Source of the DNA: Acidobacteriota bacterium
Lineage (GTDB): Bacteria; Acidobacteriota; Terriglobia; Versatilivoradales; Versatilivoraceae
Assembly (NCBI GenBank): GCA_026706225.1
Contig: JAPOZE010000699.1
Coordinates: 1-8,923, forward strand
Direction: 5' to 3'
Length of the DNA stretch: 8,923 nucleotides
Shown here: piece after piece, positions 1 through 6,606 of the stretch
How the letters are laid out: the number at the start of each line of letters is the position of its first letter
Position numbering within the stretch: the first letter of the stretch is position 1
Notes under the pieces: model-generated
Told to the model about the DNA's origin: nothing
The model's database searches: none
Seen by the model: the letters and a program-made list of their open reading frames with translations, nothing else
Program-made: the position numbers and the translations under genes

Positions 1-870
1 ATCGGCGCAGTGGGGCGTCAGAACCACCTGCTCGCAGGCACGCAGGGGGTGGCCCGGCGGCAACGGCTCCACCTGGAACACGTCAATGCCGGCGCCGCCC
101 AGGTGCCCCGTCCTCAGGGCCGCCGCCAGGGCTTCCTCATCCACCAGGGCCCCGCGCCCGACGTTGATCAGGACCGCTCCCGGCTTCATGCGGGACAACT
201 GGGTCTCGCCGATGAGATGCCGCGACTGCTCGGTCAGCTTGAGATGGAGGCTGACCACGTCCGAGCGGCGCAGCAACTCTTCCAGCTCCACAAACGCGAC
301 GCCCAGCTCGGCGGCCCTCTCAGCCGAAGGATGAAAGGTCCAGGCGATGACCTTCATGCCGAGGGCGCGCCCCAAGCGCGCCATCTCGGCACCGATGTTG
401 CCCGTCCCCACCACTCCCAGGGTCTTGCCCTGCAGAAAGAGACTGTCGACACGAACCCAATCGCCCGCGCGAATCGAGGCTGTCTGGTATGCGGCCCGCT
501 TGGCGACCGCAAACATCAGCCCGAAGGCGTGCTCGGCCACGATGGGTGCGGTCTTGCCCGGCACGTTGCAGACGATGATTCCTTGCGCCCTGGCGGCCTC
601 GATATCGATGGCGTCGATGCCGATCCCGCAGACGGTGATCATCTTGAGCCTGGGCAATTCCTCCAGGACGTCGGCCGGCCATTTGACCGAGTTGCGGGAG
701 TTGATCAGCACGTCGGCCTGTCGGGCCCGCCCGATCTTGTCCCGGCGCGACTCGGGGCGCGTGGGATAGAGAACCACCTCCGCCAGGGACCGGAGCCGTT
801 CCAACTGAGGCGAACCCTGGCACTGGGGAGGATCGTCTCCGGGAATGACGACAACCGGTTTGGGCATCAT
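1..870 (-). CDS. D-2-hydroxyacid dehydrogenase, NAD(P)-dependent (partial, C-terminus cut by window edge)
   Basis: The 290 visible residues read without a stop to the window edge. They form a D-isomer-specific 2-hydroxyacid dehydrogenase, which interconverts 2-keto acids and D-2-hydroxy acids with NAD(P)H in the cytoplasm; SerA (3-phosphoglycerate dehydrogenase), glyoxylate and hydroxypyruvate reductases belong to this family. Seen directly: an N-terminal substrate-domain half (about 1-105), the Rossmann motif GTGNIG at 155-160, the family signature around INVGRGALVDE with substrate-binding Arg239, Glu268 in VEPLPPGHPL, and catalytic His287 in TPHC. Two adjacent ATGs (870 and 867) compete. 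The AAAAGGA ribosome site at 874-880 lies 3 nt from the first and 6 nt from the second, so 867 may be the true start. The gene follows the upstream minus-strand gene after 87 bp and could be cotranscribed with it. The family is certain; the substrate cannot be told. The residues after the second Rossmann strand (AWTFHP) lack the acidic residue typical of strict NAD users. Confidence 0.93.
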   Translation of the reverse strand, partial: MMPKPVVVIPGDDPPQCQGSPQLERLRSLAEVVLYPTRPESRRDKIGRARQADVLINSRNSVKWPADVLEELPRLKMITVCGIGIDAIDIEAARAQGIIVCNVPGKTAPIVAEHAFGLMFAVAKRAAYQTASIRAGDWVRVDSLFLQGKTLGVVGTGNIGAEMARLGRALGMKVIAWTFHPSAERAAELGVAFVELEELLRRSDVVSLHLKLTEQSRHLIGETQLSRMKPGAVLINVGRGALVDEEALAAALRTGHLGGAGIDVFQVEPLPPGHPLRACEQVVLTPHCAD

Positions 871-941
871 GGATCCTTTTGGCAAAACGCTTCCGGTGGA
901 GAACAGACAAGGGACGGAGGCGACCACACCCAGCCGCCCGC

Positions 942-955
942 CCGGCAGATGCCGG
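942..955 (-). other. Compact hairpin just after the stop of the five-repeat protein gene
   Basis: CCGGCA and TGCCGG form a perfect 6-bp stem around two bases, 2 nt past the stop codon at 958-960. No T tract follows in the direction of transcription, so it is not a classical intrinsic terminator. It could protect an mRNA 3' end or reduce read-through into the dehydrogenase gene. Confidence 0.35.
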
Positions 956-957
956 CT

Positions 958-2685
958 TCAGTTGGCCTCGGGCGCTTGCAGCGCCACCAGGGTCTTGCTG
1001 GACGTTTCGCCGGCGGAAAGGTCTATCGAGGTGGAATCGCCTTCCAGAAAACTCAGATACTCCGGCTCACTCTCGCGGCCGGGTTCATGTTCGACCAGGG
1101 CACAGACCAGGTAGTCGGCAGGCGGCAGACCCTCCAGAGAATATCTTCCAGTCTGGTCGGTTTGAGTTGTCCTGGTAAAGCGCGAAAAGCTTCCCCTCTG
1201 TCGGGGGTCGACGGCAAAGACCAGGACGGTGGCTCCATCGACCGCTTTCCCGTCCTCCTCGCTTTGCACCACGCCGCTGATTCGAGATCCGTTGGGGGAA
1301 ACGCGGACTTCCACGCCCGACAATTGGTCCTGGTCGTTCATCTCTATCAGCCGGTCGATAATGTCCTGTCCCTGGGCGCGGATGGACTCGACGTAGTGAT
1401 TGCCGGGCGGAAGGTTGACGGATAAGCGATAGAGTCCTCCGGGCAGGTTTGAAATCCTGAAGCTGAAGTCCTCCTCGATCGGGCGGCCCCCGCCACCGAA
1501 CCCAAATCCCCGACCACCGCCTTCAGCGGGCCTGATGACCACCGAAACACGTCGCCAATTCAGGGTGGACTCCCGGTTCTCCGACACAACCCTGCCGGTG
1601 ATGGAGGCGCCCGACCCCAGAGCCAGCATCATCCCCCGGATATCCTGGTCGACCACTTCCACCGGGGCGCTGGCAATCTGCGGTTCCTGCCCACGTCGCC
1701 TGCCGGCGATCAGACGATACCTGCCCGGCAGCAGGCCGTCCACCCTGAATGTTCCCTGGAGGTCCGTGGTGGCGCCGCCCCCCAAGGATTCCTGTCCGGC
1801 CCCGGATCGTTTGACGGAGAAGACCCGGACCGACTGAGCCGGACTTCCGTCCGACGCCAGCACCCTCCCGCTGACACTGTAGGTGTAGGCTTCGATCAGG
1901 GTGAGATGAAAGCCGCCCGTTTCGGCGCCGGCGCTCACCTCTATCCTGGTGGCCTGCTCGGGACTCGCGACTCCGGGATAGTAGGTGGGGGGGAAGGTTT
2001 GCCCACGCTGCCTCCGCCGTCCCCCCCGTCCGAAAAAGGGAAAGCCACCGCCCTGCGTCGCGCTCAGGAAATAGCTTCCCGGCGGAATGTCGAAGAGGCG
2101 AAACTGCCCCCGGTCGTCGGTCTGGGCTCGGCTCACCGGACTCAAAACGCGCTCGCCTTGAATGGTCTGGTAGCCACTCAAGGTTACGATGACTCGCGAA
2201 AGAGGCTCGTAGTCCTGATCCGCCACCCGTCCCTCCACCACGCCCCCTCGAATCAGATTGAAGTCGATCCCGCTCAAGACCTGCCCCTCTCCAAGTGTCA
2301 GGGGAGTGCCACCCCGCTGCCCTCTGAATGCCTGGACTCTCTTCTGGCCGTAGTTCCGTGGGAGAAAGCCGTTCCGCGTCACGCTCACCAGGTACTTGCC
2401 GGCTTCGAGGTCTCTGAATTCGTATCGGCCACGATCATCGGAGCGAGCGGTCCGCTCACCGGCACCGCGGCGGCTGCCCGACTTCCGGAGCGACACCGTG
2501 GCCTTGGCCAGCGGGCTTTCGCCGTCAGCAGTCAAGACCGTTCCCCGGATCACTCCCTGTTCGCGTCCTTCCCGGTCTTGATCGGAACTCCTCGGAAACT
2601 GACCTCGGAACTGTCCCCTCGCAGCAGTCAGCCCAACCAAGAGACAGACAACCACAGTTGGAAACAGGGATCGGGCTCTCATCAC
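958..2685 (-). CDS. Secreted protein with five carboxypeptidase-regulatory-like (beta-sandwich) repeats
   Basis: 575 residues. A basic N-terminus and hydrophobic core (residues 1-24, ending in TAARG) form a signal peptide. The rest contains five repeats of the carboxypeptidase regulatory-like fold, recognised by the pattern G-x-V ... D-x-x-G-x-[FY] ... L-P-x-G-x-Y: about 46-112, 149-212, 270-328, 361-425 and 468-532. Gly/Arg-rich linkers lie at 213-228 and 388-401. Such proteins are abundant in Acidobacteriota as exported proteins of unknown role, often linked to surface or outer-membrane structures; no catalytic site is visible. An in-frame TGA directly precedes the GTG at 2685, so the start is that GTG or the adjoining ATG at 2682. 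There is only a weak GAGTGA-type ribosome site, made of a short tandem repeat. The family and export call is firm; the biological role is unknown. Confidence 0.9.
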   Translation of the reverse strand: MMRARSLFPTVVVCLLVGLTAARGQFRGQFPRSSDQDREGREQGVIRGTVLTADGESPLAKATVSLRKSGSRRGAGERTARSDDRGRYEFRDLEAGKYLVSVTRNGFLPRNYGQKRVQAFRGQRGGTPLTLGEGQVLSGIDFNLIRGGVVEGRVADQDYEPLSRVIVTLSGYQTIQGERVLSPVSRAQTDDRGQFRLFDIPPGSYFLSATQGGGFPFFGRGGRRRQRGQTFPPTYYPGVASPEQATRIEVSAGAETGGFHLTLIEAYTYSVSGRVLASDGSPAQSVRVFSVKRSGAGQESLGGGATTDLQGTFRVDGLLPGRYRLIAGRRRGQEPQIASAPVEVVDQDIRGMMLALGSGASITGRVVSENRESTLNWRRVSVVIRPAEGGGRGFGFGGGGRPIEEDFSFRISNLPGGLYRLSVNLPPGNHYVESIRAQGQDIIDRLIEMNDQDQLSGVEVRVSPNGSRISGVVQSEEDGKAVDGATVLVFAVDPRQRGSFSRFTRTTQTDQTGRYSLEGLPPADYLVCALVEHEPGRESEPEYLSFLEGDSTSIDLSAGETSSKTLVALQAPEAN

Positions 2686-2707
2686 TCACTCACTCGATCA
2701 ATCACTC
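2683..2707 (-). repeat. Short tandem tetranucleotide (GAGT) tract at a start codon
   Basis: Read on the minus strand, three GAGT units run into the GTG/ATG start of the five-repeat protein gene, with related GAGTGATTGA just upstream. The tract occupies the place where a Shine-Dalgarno sequence would be expected, and no better one is visible. Confidence 0.45.
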
Positions 2708-2891
2708 AAGATCCTCGGATGAAGGCGTTATGCGGCGGACAGTTCGGGGATTCCATTGCCGAAACGACTTGCCTCGGGTCCGGCAGTGCCGGGCTGCTTT
2801 CGAAACCATGTTCGCCAACGCGGCGCCGGCACAGCCCCACGGCTCGGTTCAGCGGGCTTCAGCGGCCTCACTTCAGTACGGCCAATCGGAC

Positions 2892-2929
2892 AACCACCTT
2901 CTCACCTGGACGATTTGTCCGAGGTGGTT
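2892..2929. repeat. Inverted repeat, 8-bp arms
   Basis: AACCACCT at 2892-2899 and AGGTGGTT at 2922-2929 are exact reverse complements 22 bases apart. CGGACAA (2887-2893) and TTGTCCG (2915-2921) form a second pair overlapping the first, so two alternative hairpins are possible. The structure covers the end of the truncated ORF. Confidence 0.35.
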
Positions 2930-2991
2930 ACGTGAGCTTGCCCTCCCTCCAGGAGTTGGACCCGTTGGTCACGCAAGACCGAATCTCGCAT
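2902..2991 (-). pseudogene. Truncated gene start resembling the N-terminus of a DinB-family protein
   Basis: A 29-residue ORF begins with ATG behind a strong GGAGG ribosome site with a 7-nt spacer and ends at TGA. Its first part, with LLEGGQAHV at residues 13-21, resembles the opening of DinB/YfiT-like four-helix proteins common in Acidobacteriota, where a leucine-rich helix leads to 'LL-x-GG-x-AH'. After residue 21 the resemblance stops. I could not find the expected continuation (the 'W-x-L-x-EH-x-RIAQ' block) in any frame down to 2700. The likely reading is a gene remnant that kept its start region and lost the rest. It could instead be a real small protein or a chance match. The DinB resemblance is from memory of the family and was not tested by a search. 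Confidence 0.35.
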
Positions 2992-3086
2992 GGGCTTCCC
3001 TCCGCGAAGCAGAAAACGCCGCCGAGTGGATCCGTCACTCCGAGGCTCGAATCACTAAACGACCGCTCGACATCGTCCGGTTTCAG

Positions 3087-3110
3087 AAAAAATAAAGGGG
3101 TGAGGCCTTT
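3087..3110 (-). terminator. Possible weak intrinsic terminator
   Basis: On the minus strand AAAGG and CCTTT form a 5-bp stem with a 7-nt loop, followed by A and six T. It would end transcripts arriving from the polyketide synthase side, about 420 nt beyond that gene's stop. The stem is short, so termination strength is doubtful. Confidence 0.3.
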
Positions 3111-3157
3111 GCAGGATACGGACCCATAGGGCCTTGAGAAGCCGGTGCGCAGCCAGC

Positions 3158-3381
3158 GGAGGCCCACCCGGGAACGCGGGCGTCCCGCCCGCACAACACT
3201 GGCAAGGCGTCGCCCGTCTCCCCCACCCGGCTCGACCCGCAACGGCGCCAGGAAACTGCTTCGGCCCAGCCCATGCCCTTCCCGCCGGCAGGGTGGCCGG
3301 GTGCCGCATCGCAGGGAAACTGAGCCGAACGCAACGGCAGTGCATGCGGGCGGGACGCCCGCGTTCCCGGGTGGCGCCTCC
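3158..3381. repeat. Composite inverted-repeat element with about 36-bp arms (REP/MITE-like)
   Basis: The arms at 3158-3193 and 3345-3381 are reverse complements over their whole length apart from one inserted base; the inner 30 bases (3164-3193 and 3345-3374) match exactly. Each arm contains its own hairpin, GCGGGCG and CGCCCGC around three bases. Inside, CACCCGGC (3224-3231) and GCCGGGTG (3296-3303) make a further nested pair, and GCAACGGC occurs twice in direct orientation. There is no coding sequence or clear target duplication. The layout fits two REP-type units facing each other, or a small non-autonomous element, in intergenic DNA. My impression that such GC-rich arms are dispersed in this kind of genome is inference. 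Confidence 0.65.
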
Positions 3382-3434
3382 TCCCGTCACTCCTACTCCT
3401 CACGGGGCACACTCCGGCTTGCCGGGTCCCCGCC

Positions 3435-3449
3435 CTGCCGATGCGGCAG
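3435..3449. repeat. Small perfect hairpin CTGCCG-ATG-CGGCAG
   Basis: A 6-bp stem with a 3-nt loop lies about 80 nt downstream of the polyketide synthase stop. No T tract follows on either strand within a few bases, so it is only a candidate mRNA 3'-end structure. Confidence 0.3.
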
Positions 3450-3528
3450 AGCCGTCCCGCTTGTTGGCCGTTCGTGGATCACTCTTTTTCTTTTGTTTCA
3501 GGGCGGGGTGGAATCCGGGAGGGGAACG

Positions 3529-4614
3529 TCAGTCCGGCCGGCCGTTGAGCCATTCAAACAAGGCCATCTCGGCCACAAATCCCGGGCCGAAGGCAACCAT
3601 GAGACCGAGGTCCCCGACTTGCGGAGCCGAACGGTTCTGGATCTCCTGCATCACGGCCAGAACGGTGACGCTGCTCATGTTTCCCTTGTTGAACAGAACC
3701 TTGAGCGTAGGCTCGATGTCTTCACGGCTCAGGCCCAATTGATTGGCAATGATCTCCACGATTCGCACACTGCCGGGGTGCATGACGAAGTGGCTCAGGG
3801 ATTCGGCGGAAAGCTGGCACTCCTGCAGGAAGCCTTCCAGGGTCGGCTTGATCCGACTCTTGATGAAGGAGGGAATTTCCGGGGACAGAATGATTCGCAA
3901 TCCCTCGTTGCGGAGTTCAAAGCCCATGTAATCCAGGGTGCCGGGGAAGAACCGGGTGGTGCAGCGCTGCATGGCCGGGAGAGGTTCGGGGCTGTTGAGC
4001 TTGCCGGAAATGACAGTGGCGGCCACGCCATCGCCAAACAGAGTCGAGCACACGATGTTGGTCATGCTCAAGTCATTCAGCAGAAAGGTCTGGGAGCAAA
4101 ACTCGTGGGCCAGCAGGACCACCGTTCGTTCCGGATAGGCACGGCAGTACTCCCAGGCCCGCATCAGTCCGACCGCGCCCCCGGCACAGCCATGCTCGGT
4201 AAGAATCATGCGTGAGGCATCGATACCCAGCGTGTTCATAATGTGAGCGTCGACGCCGGGAATCACAAAACCGGTGCAGGATACGCTGATGAACATGTCG
4301 ACATCGGAAGGATGGATCCGGTTCATCTCCAGGGTCTGCTGAACGGCCTCTGTCCCCAACTTGATCGAGGCCTCAACATACTGGGTGTTGGTGGTGTGGA
4401 AATCTCTGGTCTGGAGGACCTCGTCGGGCGGAAGGAGGATGTACCGGGATTCGATTTGGGTCTTGTCCAGTACGGACTCCAGCTTGGCAATCAGTGGTTC
4501 GCTCTTGCCGCGCTCCTCCAGCCATCGCCGCAGGTAGGCTCGACTGACGTCCACACTGACCTTGTGGGGAGGATGGGTTACGGCAACTTTGCCCGTCTGG
4601 ACATGACTCAACAA
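3529..4614 (-). CDS. Type III polyketide synthase (chalcone/stilbene synthase family)
   Basis: 361 residues, the usual length for the family. These homodimeric cytosolic enzymes load an acyl-CoA starter on a cysteine, extend it with malonyl-CoA and cyclise the product to resorcinols, pyrones or related phenolics. The catalytic triad is present: Cys143 in HGCAGG, His279 in MHPGS and Asn312 in GNMSS. Supporting motifs are STLFGDG (190-196) and the C-terminal GFGPG-like AFGPG at 341-345. The start is TTG at 4614 (a second TTG follows): an in-frame TGA upstream is followed by no ATG or GTG, and AGAGGA sits about 7 nt before it. No acyltransferase, methyltransferase or oxidase gene adjoins it, so it forms a unit of its own behind the promoter at 4722-4750. 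Bacterial relatives often make alkylresorcinols or alkylpyrones from fatty acyl-CoA, but starter and product cannot be read from the sequence. Confidence 0.94.
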   Translation of the reverse strand: MLSHVQTGKVAVTHPPHKVSVDVSRAYLRRWLEERGKSEPLIAKLESVLDKTQIESRYILLPPDEVLQTRDFHTTNTQYVEASIKLGTEAVQQTLEMNRIHPSDVDMFISVSCTGFVIPGVDAHIMNTLGIDASRMILTEHGCAGGAVGLMRAWEYCRAYPERTVVLLAHEFCSQTFLLNDLSMTNIVCSTLFGDGVAATVISGKLNSPEPLPAMQRCTTRFFPGTLDYMGFELRNEGLRIILSPEIPSFIKSRIKPTLEGFLQECQLSAESLSHFVMHPGSVRIVEIIANQLGLSREDIEPTLKVLFNKGNMSSVTVLAVMQEIQNRSAPQVGDLGLMVAFGPGFVAEMALFEWLNGRPD

Positions 4615-4721
4615 CGTGCCGTCCTCTATTCGTTCACGGGAATACCGGGGTCACCGCATCGGGCTCGACGGTGCTGCTGTCGGACGCAAACTCCAGGGTT
4701 CTCTTGTCGAAGCGCCCGAGT

Positions 4722-4750
4722 ACTATAACCGCAATGCCGGGCGTTGACAA
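4722..4750 (-). promoter_or_regulatory. Sigma70-type promoter of the type III polyketide synthase
   Basis: On the minus strand TTGTCA (4745-4750) and TATAGT (4722-4727) are separated by exactly 17 bp; each differs from consensus at one position. Transcription would begin near 4715 and give a leader of about 100 nt before the TTG start at 4614. Confidence 0.7.
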
Positions 4751-4763
4751 AACGTTATTTGTC
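4746..4763. promoter_or_regulatory. Candidate operator dyad overlapping the -35 box
   Basis: GACAAA and TTTGTC are exact reverse complements around a 6-base centre (ACGTTA). Five of the six -35 bases lie within the dyad, a position where a bound repressor would block RNA polymerase. No regulator gene is present nearby to pair with it. Confidence 0.45.
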
Positions 4764-4775
4764 TTGAGACGGCGA

Positions 4776-5744
4776 CTATCGGACGGAGGCGGGCCGGGAC
4801 GGCTTGGCTGTTGCGTAGTAGCCGCTTCGCGCTCTCACTTGGGCTCCGGGCAGGTCTACCTCGATCCGGATCCTGCGGTACTCTTCCGGTTCCCGGTCGT
4901 GCCTGGGGTAGTAGCCCAGCAGGTACTGGGTCCGCAACTCTTCTCCGATCCGCGCAAAGGACTCCCGCAGGGCATCAGGGGAGGCGACCGGAAAAGTTCT
5001 TCCTCCGGTTTCGCGACTGAGGTAGATCATACTGCGCTCCCCGGCCAGATTCCGTCCGGCTTCGCTCTTGATGGGCTGCACCAGCAAGACGTAGACAACG
5101 GCTTCGGATGCAAGCACCTGTCGCAGGCACTCCTCCATTGAAACCTTGCTGGTGGTATCCGTACCATCCGAGATAACCAGGATTACCCTGCGCCCTCGAG
5201 ACAACGAAAGCGATTGCGAGGCCAGATAGACAGCATCGTACAGCGAAGTTCCACCTCGCGGACGGATGGAGCGGAGCGCCTTGGCCATGGCCTTGGGACG
5301 GGAGGTTCCCCGCACCAACTCAACCACGTCTTCGGACACCTGCAGGATCGATACACGATCCCTGGGTTTCACCACCACCCGCAGAAAGTCGATGGCCGCT
5401 TCCTGCTGAGACCCCAACTCGGTGGTGACGCTCAGGGAGCCGTCAAACAGAAGTTGAAGCCTCAGGGACCGGTCGGACTCCCTGGCGAAGAGAGCGATCT
5501 CCTGAGGAGTTCCGTCTTCGAAGAGGTGAAAATCGTTCCGGCTCAGCCCAGCGGCCAAGCCGCCCTCAGCCGTCTTCACCGAGGCCAGCACAGTGACCAG
5601 GTCAACGTCTACAACGAGCTTGTAATCGTCATCCGGGGGTGCCTGGGATGGCGCGGGCAACGCACCCGGGCCCAACAGGCAAAGTGCAGTCCAAGACAGG
5701 AAGGGTGTGAGACTCGAACTCCAAGAGGAAATCGTGGCGGGCAT
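4776..5744 (-). CDS. Secreted VWFA-related acidobacterial protein with intact MIDAS
   Basis: 322 residues from the ATG at 5744. That start is preferred because a signal peptide follows at once (hydrophobic FLSWTALCLLGPG, then ALPAPSQA). An in-frame ATG at 5852 would add 36 residues before it and overlap moaDE. A beta-rich N-terminal part with the typical DFHLFEDG segment leads into a von Willebrand A domain. All MIDAS metal-site motifs are there: DGSLS at 101-105, GGTSLYDA at 164-171 and SDGTD at 192-196. The C-terminal LLGYYP and RARSGYYA segments are typical of the acidobacterial VWFA-related family. Such proteins are exported and thought to mediate metal-dependent protein contacts; the partner is unknown. 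It lies 71 bp after moaDE on the same strand, so cotranscription is possible though no functional link is known. Confidence 0.88.
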   Translation of the reverse strand: MPATISSWSSSLTPFLSWTALCLLGPGALPAPSQAPPDDDYKLVVDVDLVTVLASVKTAEGGLAAGLSRNDFHLFEDGTPQEIALFARESDRSLRLQLLFDGSLSVTTELGSQQEAAIDFLRVVVKPRDRVSILQVSEDVVELVRGTSRPKAMAKALRSIRPRGGTSLYDAVYLASQSLSLSRGRRVILVISDGTDTTSKVSMEECLRQVLASEAVVYVLLVQPIKSEAGRNLAGERSMIYLSRETGGRTFPVASPDALRESFARIGEELRTQYLLGYYPRHDREPEEYRRIRIEVDLPGAQVRARSGYYATAKPSRPASVR

Positions 5745-5753
5745 GGTGCGACG

Positions 5754-5791
5754 ACCTGGCGTTTCTTCAAGCCTCAGATGAATCGCCAGGT
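5754..5791 (-). other. Hairpin between moaDE and the VWA gene
   Basis: ACCTGGCG and CGCCAGGT form an 8-bp perfect stem with a 22-nt loop, ending about 10 nt before the preferred VWA start. It could influence translation start or mRNA processing. No T tract follows, so it is not an obvious terminator. Confidence 0.4.
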
Positions 5792-5815
5792 GGCCGGGTT
5801 GTAACGGGAAACATT

Positions 5816-6553
5816 CTAGGGAACCGCCGGACCGCTCTCGGCCGGGCGACATTCGCCCTCCACCCAGACTTCGCCGTCTTCGAAAAACTCCTTCTTCCAG
5901 ATGGGGACCGTCTGCTTCAACCGGTCGATGGCGTACCGGCAGGACTCGAAGGCTATCCCTCGATGCGGTGAAGTAATGACAATGGCGACGCTCACTTCGC
6001 CGATCTCCAACCGTCCCAGCCGATGGACCATCCCCACCCGACCAATTTGCCAGCGCTGCCTGAGAGACTCGCCGATCTCGCGCATCTTGCGAAGTGCCAT
6101 GGACTCATAGGCCTCGTAGTACAAGTGAGTGGTCCGGCGCCCGCGGGTGTTGTTGCGGACAATGCCGAAAAAGGTGACGGCGGCCCCATCCTGGTCGCGG
6201 GTGAGCTGAGATACCAGTCCTCGGGTTCGAATCCCTTCCCGGACGATCTGGTAAATGTCGCCGGCCGCATCGACGGGATAGTCGGCGTTCAGCGGCGTCT
6301 GGCCACCACTGACGGGTGGAAACAGGGCCAACTCATCCCCCTCCGCAACCGGCGTGCTCCAATCCGCAAATTCCTGATTCACGGCCACCAGGAGGCTGCG
6401 GCTGAAGGCTTCCAGTTCGGGGTGTCGGGCACGCAAGATTCGATAGGCATCCCCGACCGACTCAATATCCGGGCTGTCCAATTCCACACATTCCGTGCCT
6501 GCCAGATCCCTCAGCCGCGCAAACAGGAGTATTCGAACTTTCATGGAAACCAT
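5816..6553 (-). CDS. Fused MoaD-MoaE molybdopterin synthase
   Basis: 245 residues join both subunits of molybdopterin synthase, which inserts two sulfurs into cyclic pyranopterin monophosphate in molybdenum cofactor synthesis. Residues 4-84 are the ubiquitin-like sulfur carrier MoaD, ending in FPPVSGG at 78-84, the tail normally found at the free C-terminus of MoaD. Residues about 93-236 are MoaE. Its active-site residues match E. coli MoaE in type and spacing: Arg133 (R39), His197-Arg198 (H103-R104), Lys213 (K119) and Lys220 (K126) in VPIWKKE. Because MoaD must be activated and thiocarboxylated on a free terminal glycine, the chain probably needs cutting after Gly84; Mycobacterium tuberculosis MoaX is a fused precedent. 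Start choice is open between ATG 6553 and ATG 6544; neither has a strong ribosome site. No other moa or moe gene lies in the window. Confidence 0.95.
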   Translation of the reverse strand: MVSMKVRILLFARLRDLAGTECVELDSPDIESVGDAYRILRARHPELEAFSRSLLVAVNQEFADWSTPVAEGDELALFPPVSGGQTPLNADYPVDAAGDIYQIVREGIRTRGLVSQLTRDQDGAAVTFFGIVRNNTRGRRTTHLYYEAYESMALRKMREIGESLRQRWQIGRVGMVHRLGRLEIGEVSVAIVITSPHRGIAFESCRYAIDRLKQTVPIWKKEFFEDGEVWVEGECRPAESGPAVP

Positions 6554-6606
6554 TGGAAAGTAAGATCCGGTCTGCCGTCAAGCCAAAATCCACTTGAGCC
6601 CCCCGT

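Larger units (their letters stand above)
2686..3528. other. Long region without an intact gene
   Basis: 843 bp separate the polyketide synthase stop from the start of the five-repeat protein gene. Open frames here on either strand have low-complexity Arg/Pro-rich translations and no recognisable family, apart from the short ORF at 2902-2991. Supported contents are that ORF, a terminator-like hairpin at 3087-3110 and the inverted-repeat element at 3158-3381. Small dyads occur at 2892-2929 and 3435-3449. The promoter of the five-repeat protein gene should lie in 2686-2800, but I see no good -35/-10 pair there. Confidence 0.6.

Noticed and set aside
10..1425. Long plus-strand ORF of 471 codons
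   Set aside because: It lies antisense to two clear minus-strand genes (dehydrogenase and repeat protein), spans their junction, and its His/Gln/Gly/Arg-rich translation fits a GC-rich shadow frame.
1906..3129. Plus-strand ORF of 407 codons running into the long intergenic region
   Set aside because: Two thirds is antisense to the repeat-protein gene, no family or ribosome site is recognised, and the composition is low-complexity.
3134..3412. Overlapping Arg/Pro/Gly-rich ORFs on both strands over the repeat element
   Set aside because: They are translations of GC-rich inverted repeats; open frames in all directions are expected and no ribosome site supports one.
3481..3501. Pyrimidine tract ending in CAG that looks like a eukaryotic splice acceptor or a plus-strand T tract
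   Set aside because: All genes here are bacterial, no hairpin immediately precedes it, and no plus-strand gene ends upstream.
3145..4215. Plus-strand ORF of 356 codons
   Set aside because: It reads through the inverted-repeat element and then antisense to the polyketide synthase, whose catalytic motifs decide the coding strand.
4744..4749. TTGACA on the plus strand as a -35 box
   Set aside because: No -10-like hexamer lies 16-18 bp downstream and no plus-strand gene follows; it is the complement of the minus-strand -35 region.
5745..5852. Upstream ATG at 5852 for the first VWA gene
   Set aside because: It would place 36 residues ahead of a clear signal peptide and overlap the end of moaDE; the ATG at 5744 fits export better.
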